NCBI RefSeq assembly: GCF_030418165.1
Contig: NZ_JAUHTQ010000001.1
Location: 310,001-374,000 of the forward strand
Source: Ureibacillus aquaedulcis
Lineage (GTDB): Bacteria; Bacillota; Bacilli; Bacillales_A; Planococcaceae
Direction: 5' to 3'
DNA length: 64,000 bases
In this document: piece by piece, positions 61,597-64,000 of the stretch
How positions within the stretch are numbered: the first letter of the stretch is position 1
Layout: each line of letters opens with the position of its first letter
The notes under the pieces: model-generated
Databases searched by the model: none
What the model was told of the DNA's origin: nothing
The model's input: only the letters and a program-made list of their open reading frames with translations
Made by a program: the position numbers and the translations under genes

Positions 61597-64000
61597 ATGG
61601 CAAACATTTTAAATAAAATTTTTGATTTGAATAAAAAAGAAGTTAAGAAACTAACGAAGATTGCCGATCAAGTAGAAGCCTATGCTTCTCAAATGGAGCA
61701 ATTAAATGACGAAGATCTAAAGGAAAAGACAACAGAATTTAAAGAACGCTATCAAAAAGGCGAAACAATAGATCAACTGCTGCCTGAAGCATTTGCAGTT
61801 TGTCGTGAAGCGTCACGCCGCGTACTTGGGATGTATCCTTTCCGCGTCCAAATTATGGGGGCTGCCACTTTAAATGAAGGTAATATCGCGGAAATGAAAA
61901 CAGGGGAAGGGAAAACCCTAACTTCCACGATGGCTGTATATTTAAACGCGCTTACAGGCAAAGGTGTTCACGTTGTAACAGTCAACGAATATCTGGCAAC
62001 TCGTGATGCAAATCAAATGGGTGAGCTGTACAATTTCCTTGGTTTGACAGTGGGCCTAAACTTAAACAGCCTGACAAAAGAGGAAAAACGAGAAGCTTAT
62101 GCTGCAGACATTACATATAGTACGAATAACGAGCTTGGCTTTGACTATTTACGCGATAACATGGTTGTGTATAAGGAAGAACGTGTTCAACGTCCTCTGC
62201 ATTATGCCGTAATCGATGAAGTCGACTCCATCCTGATAGATGAGGCACGTACGCCATTGATTATTTCTGGACAGGCGGGGAAAACAGCGCAGCTTTACGT
62301 TCAATCCAATATGTTCGTAAGCCGCTTGAAAGCCGAAGAAGATTTCACTTACGATGAAACTACAAAAGGCGTTACCCTAACGGAAAGCGGTATTGGGAAG
62401 GCCGAGAAAGCATTTGGGATTGATAATCTTTTCGATTTATCACATGTTCGTCTATTGCATGCGATAAACCAATCCTTAAAAGCTCATGTTTCCATGCATC
62501 GCGATGTGGATTATGTTGTGCAAGATGGCGAAATCGTCATCGTTGATGGCTTTACGGGCCGTTTAATGAAAGGTCGCCGCTACTCTGACGGGCTTCACCA
62601 AGCAATTGAAGCCAAAGAAGTGGTGGATATCCAAAACGAATCGATGACAATGGCGACGATTACGTTCCAAAACTATTTCCGTATGTATGAGAAGTTATCT
62701 GGTATGACGGGTACTGCAAAGACGGAAGAAGAAGAGTTCCGCAATATCTACAACATGCAGGTTGTGGTAATTCCAACGAATAAGCCAATTGCCCGTGATG
62801 ATAAACCGGATTTAATCTTCGCTACAATGAACGGGAAATATAGTGCGGTAGCAGCAGAAATAGCTGATCGCCATAAAAAAGGGCAACCTGTTCTAGTTGG
62901 TACAGTTGCGATTGAAACATCGGAAATTATCTCCAATCTATTAGATAAACATAAGATTCCGCATAATGTATTAAATGCGAAGAATCATGAACGCGAAGCC
63001 GAAATTATCGCCAATGCAGGGAATAAAGGTGCTGTAACGATTGCCACTAACATGGCCGGCCGTGGTACCGACATTAAGCTTGGTGAAGGCGTCCTTGACC
63101 TTGGTGGACTGGCTGTTATCGGTACAGAGCGACACGAGTCGCGCCGTATTGATAATCAGCTGCGCGGTCGTTCTGGCCGTCAAGGGGACCCAGGGGTAAC
63201 GCAATTCTATTTATCGCTAGAAGACGATCTAATGCGCCGCTTCGGTTCGGATAAAATGAAAGCGATGATGACTAGACTTGGAATGGATGATAACCAGCCG
63301 ATCCAATCGGGTATGGTCTCAAAAGCGGTGGAATCCGCACAAAAACGTGTTGAAGGCAATAACTTTGACGCCCGTAAACGTTTGTTGCAATACGACGATG
63401 TGTTGCGCCAGCAACGTGAGGTTATTTATAAAGAACGTCGCGATGTACTTGAAACTGAAAACATGCGTGCACTTGTGGAGTCCATGATTCAGGAATCCAT
63501 CGAAAATATTGTCGCTGTTCATACACAAGGCGATCAAAAAGATTGGAACCTAAAATCGCTGGAAGATTACATCCAAGCGAATTTATTGGAAGAGGGTGCC
63601 GTTAAAGCAAGTGACCTTGAAGGAAAATCGCCGGAAGAAATCATTTCCTTTATTTACGGTGAGGTTCAAAAACGCTACGATGAAAAAGAAGAAATGTTAA
63701 GTCCTGAGCGTATGCGTGAATTTGAAAAAGTCATTTTACTCCGTTCAATCGATACAAAATGGATTGACCATATTGATGCGATGGACCAATTACGTCAAGG
63801 GATTCACCTGCGTGCTTATGGACAAACCGATCCGTTGCGCGAATATGAGCAGGAAGGCTTTGCAATGTTCGAGGATATGGTCGCTGCCATTCGCGAGGAT
63901 GTAACGAAATATGCAATGAAAGCCCAAATCCGCAGCAACCTGGAACGTGAAGAAGTTGCAAAAGGACAAGCTGTCAATCCAAAAGAAGAAGCAGCACCAA
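61597..64000 (+). CDS. secA: Preprotein translocase subunit SecA (3' end outside window)
   Basis: ATPase that drives protein export through SecYEG. The 801 codons present, compared with 841 in B. subtilis, imply that only the C-terminal linker and possibly a zinc motif are missing. Visible: Walker A MKTGEGKT (100-107), [15 protein letters not shown] (207-210), the preprotein cross-linking domain, [15 protein letters not shown] [28 protein letters not shown] [15 protein letters not shown], and helical scaffold [14 protein letters not shown] 61597 gives the family-like [10 protein letters not shown]; an in-frame ATG at 61561 adds 12 residues. Essential housekeeping gene. Confidence 0.97.
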   Translation, partial: MANILNKIFDLNKKEVKKLTKIADQVEAYASQMEQLNDEDLKEKTTEFKERYQKGETIDQLLPEAFAVCREASRRVLGMYPFRVQIMGAATLNEGNIAEMKTGEGKTLTSTMAVYLNALTGKGVHVVTVNEYLATRDANQMGELYNFLGLTVGLNLNSLTKEEKREAYAADITYSTNNELGFDYLRDNMVVYKEERVQRPLHYAVIDEVDSILIDEARTPLIISGQAGKTAQLYVQSNMFVSRLKAEEDFTYDETTKGVTLTESGIGKAEKAFGIDNLFDLSHVRLLHAINQSLKAHVSMHRDVDYVVQDGEIVIVDGFTGRLMKGRRYSDGLHQAIEAKEVVDIQNESMTMATITFQNYFRMYEKLSGMTGTAKTEEEEFRNIYNMQVVVIPTNKPIARDDKPDLIFATMNGKYSAVAAEIADRHKKGQPVLVGTVAIETSEIISNLLDKHKIPHNVLNAKNHEREAEIIANAGNKGAVTIATNMAGRGTDIKLGEGVLDLGGLAVIGTERHESRRIDNQLRGRSGRQGDPGVTQFYLSLEDDLMRRFGSDKMKAMMTRLGMDDNQPIQSGMVSKAVESAQKRVEGNNFDARKRLLQYDDVLRQQREVIYKERRDVLETENMRALVESMIQESIENIVAVHTQGDQKDWNLKSLEDYIQANLLEEGAVKASDLEGKSPEEIISFIYGEVQKRYDEKEEMLSPERMREFEKVILLRSIDTKWIDHIDAMDQLRQGIHLRAYGQTDPLREYEQEGFAMFEDMVAAIREDVTKYAMKAQIRSNLEREEVAKGQAVNPKEEAAP

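Overview
The window is low-GC Firmicute chromosome. Gene order follows the Bacillus subtilis degS-degU/comF/flagellin/secA region: tagO, LCP protein, yvyE, degS, degU, degV, comFA, comFC, yvyF, flgM, flgN, flgK, flgL, yviE, fliW, csrA, hag, flaG, fliD, fliT, fliS, hpf, secA. Strong AGGAGG ribosome binding sites, frequent TTG/GTG starts and the accessory content suggest a motile Bacillales member, most likely Planococcaceae (Lysinibacillus/Solibacillus/Ureibacillus-like). The genus is an inference.

Layout. 0-3.6 kb: wall teichoic acid initiation (tagO), an LCP ligase and a YigZ-family protein. 3.7-10.2 kb: DegS/DegU two-component system, a lipoprotein, DegV and the DNA-uptake genes comFA and comFC. 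10.2-16.7 kb: the late flagellar operon, ending with the FliW-CsrA-Hag regulatory unit. Its hag leader keeps a sigma-D promoter and a CsrA hairpin. 16.8-41.2 kb: a 24-kb accessory island between hag and flaG, read here as flagellin glycosylation. It has two Maf-type nonulosonic acid transferases, a complete pseudaminic acid pathway (pseB, C, H, G, I, F), UDP-glucuronate/UDP-xylose supply (galU, ugd, uxs), galE plus UDP-galactopyranose mutase, three further glycosyltransferases (GT61, GT2-TPR, CgeB-like) and an acyl-activation cassette (SDR, ACP, AMP-ligase, LuxE-like, LuxC-like). No Wzx/Wzy or ABC exporter was seen, which fits cytoplasmic glycosylation before export. The island ends in a short glucose-6-phosphate isomerase and a decayed phosphoglucomutase tail.

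41.3-46.3 kb: flaG, fliD (with a large insertion), fliT, fliS, a PilZ gene broken by an in-frame stop, and hpf. 46.4-60.2 kb: a second accessory block between hpf and secA. Its core is a tad (type IVc) pilus operon: CpaB, CpaE/TadZ, TadA, TadB, TadC, Flp pilin, TadE and TadG. Embedded in it are a VWA lipoprotein, a secreted protein with 34 hexapeptide repeats, and four small membrane proteins. No prepilin peptidase is encoded. 60.2-64 kb: a small XRE regulator and membrane protein pair with a double operator, a VOC/PhnB-like gene, and secA, which runs off the end.

The most distinctive material is the LuxC/LuxE/ACP acyl cassette within a pseudaminic acid island, the pairing of UDP-xylose synthase with a GT61 transferase, and the hexapeptide-repeat and VWA proteins inside the tad operon.
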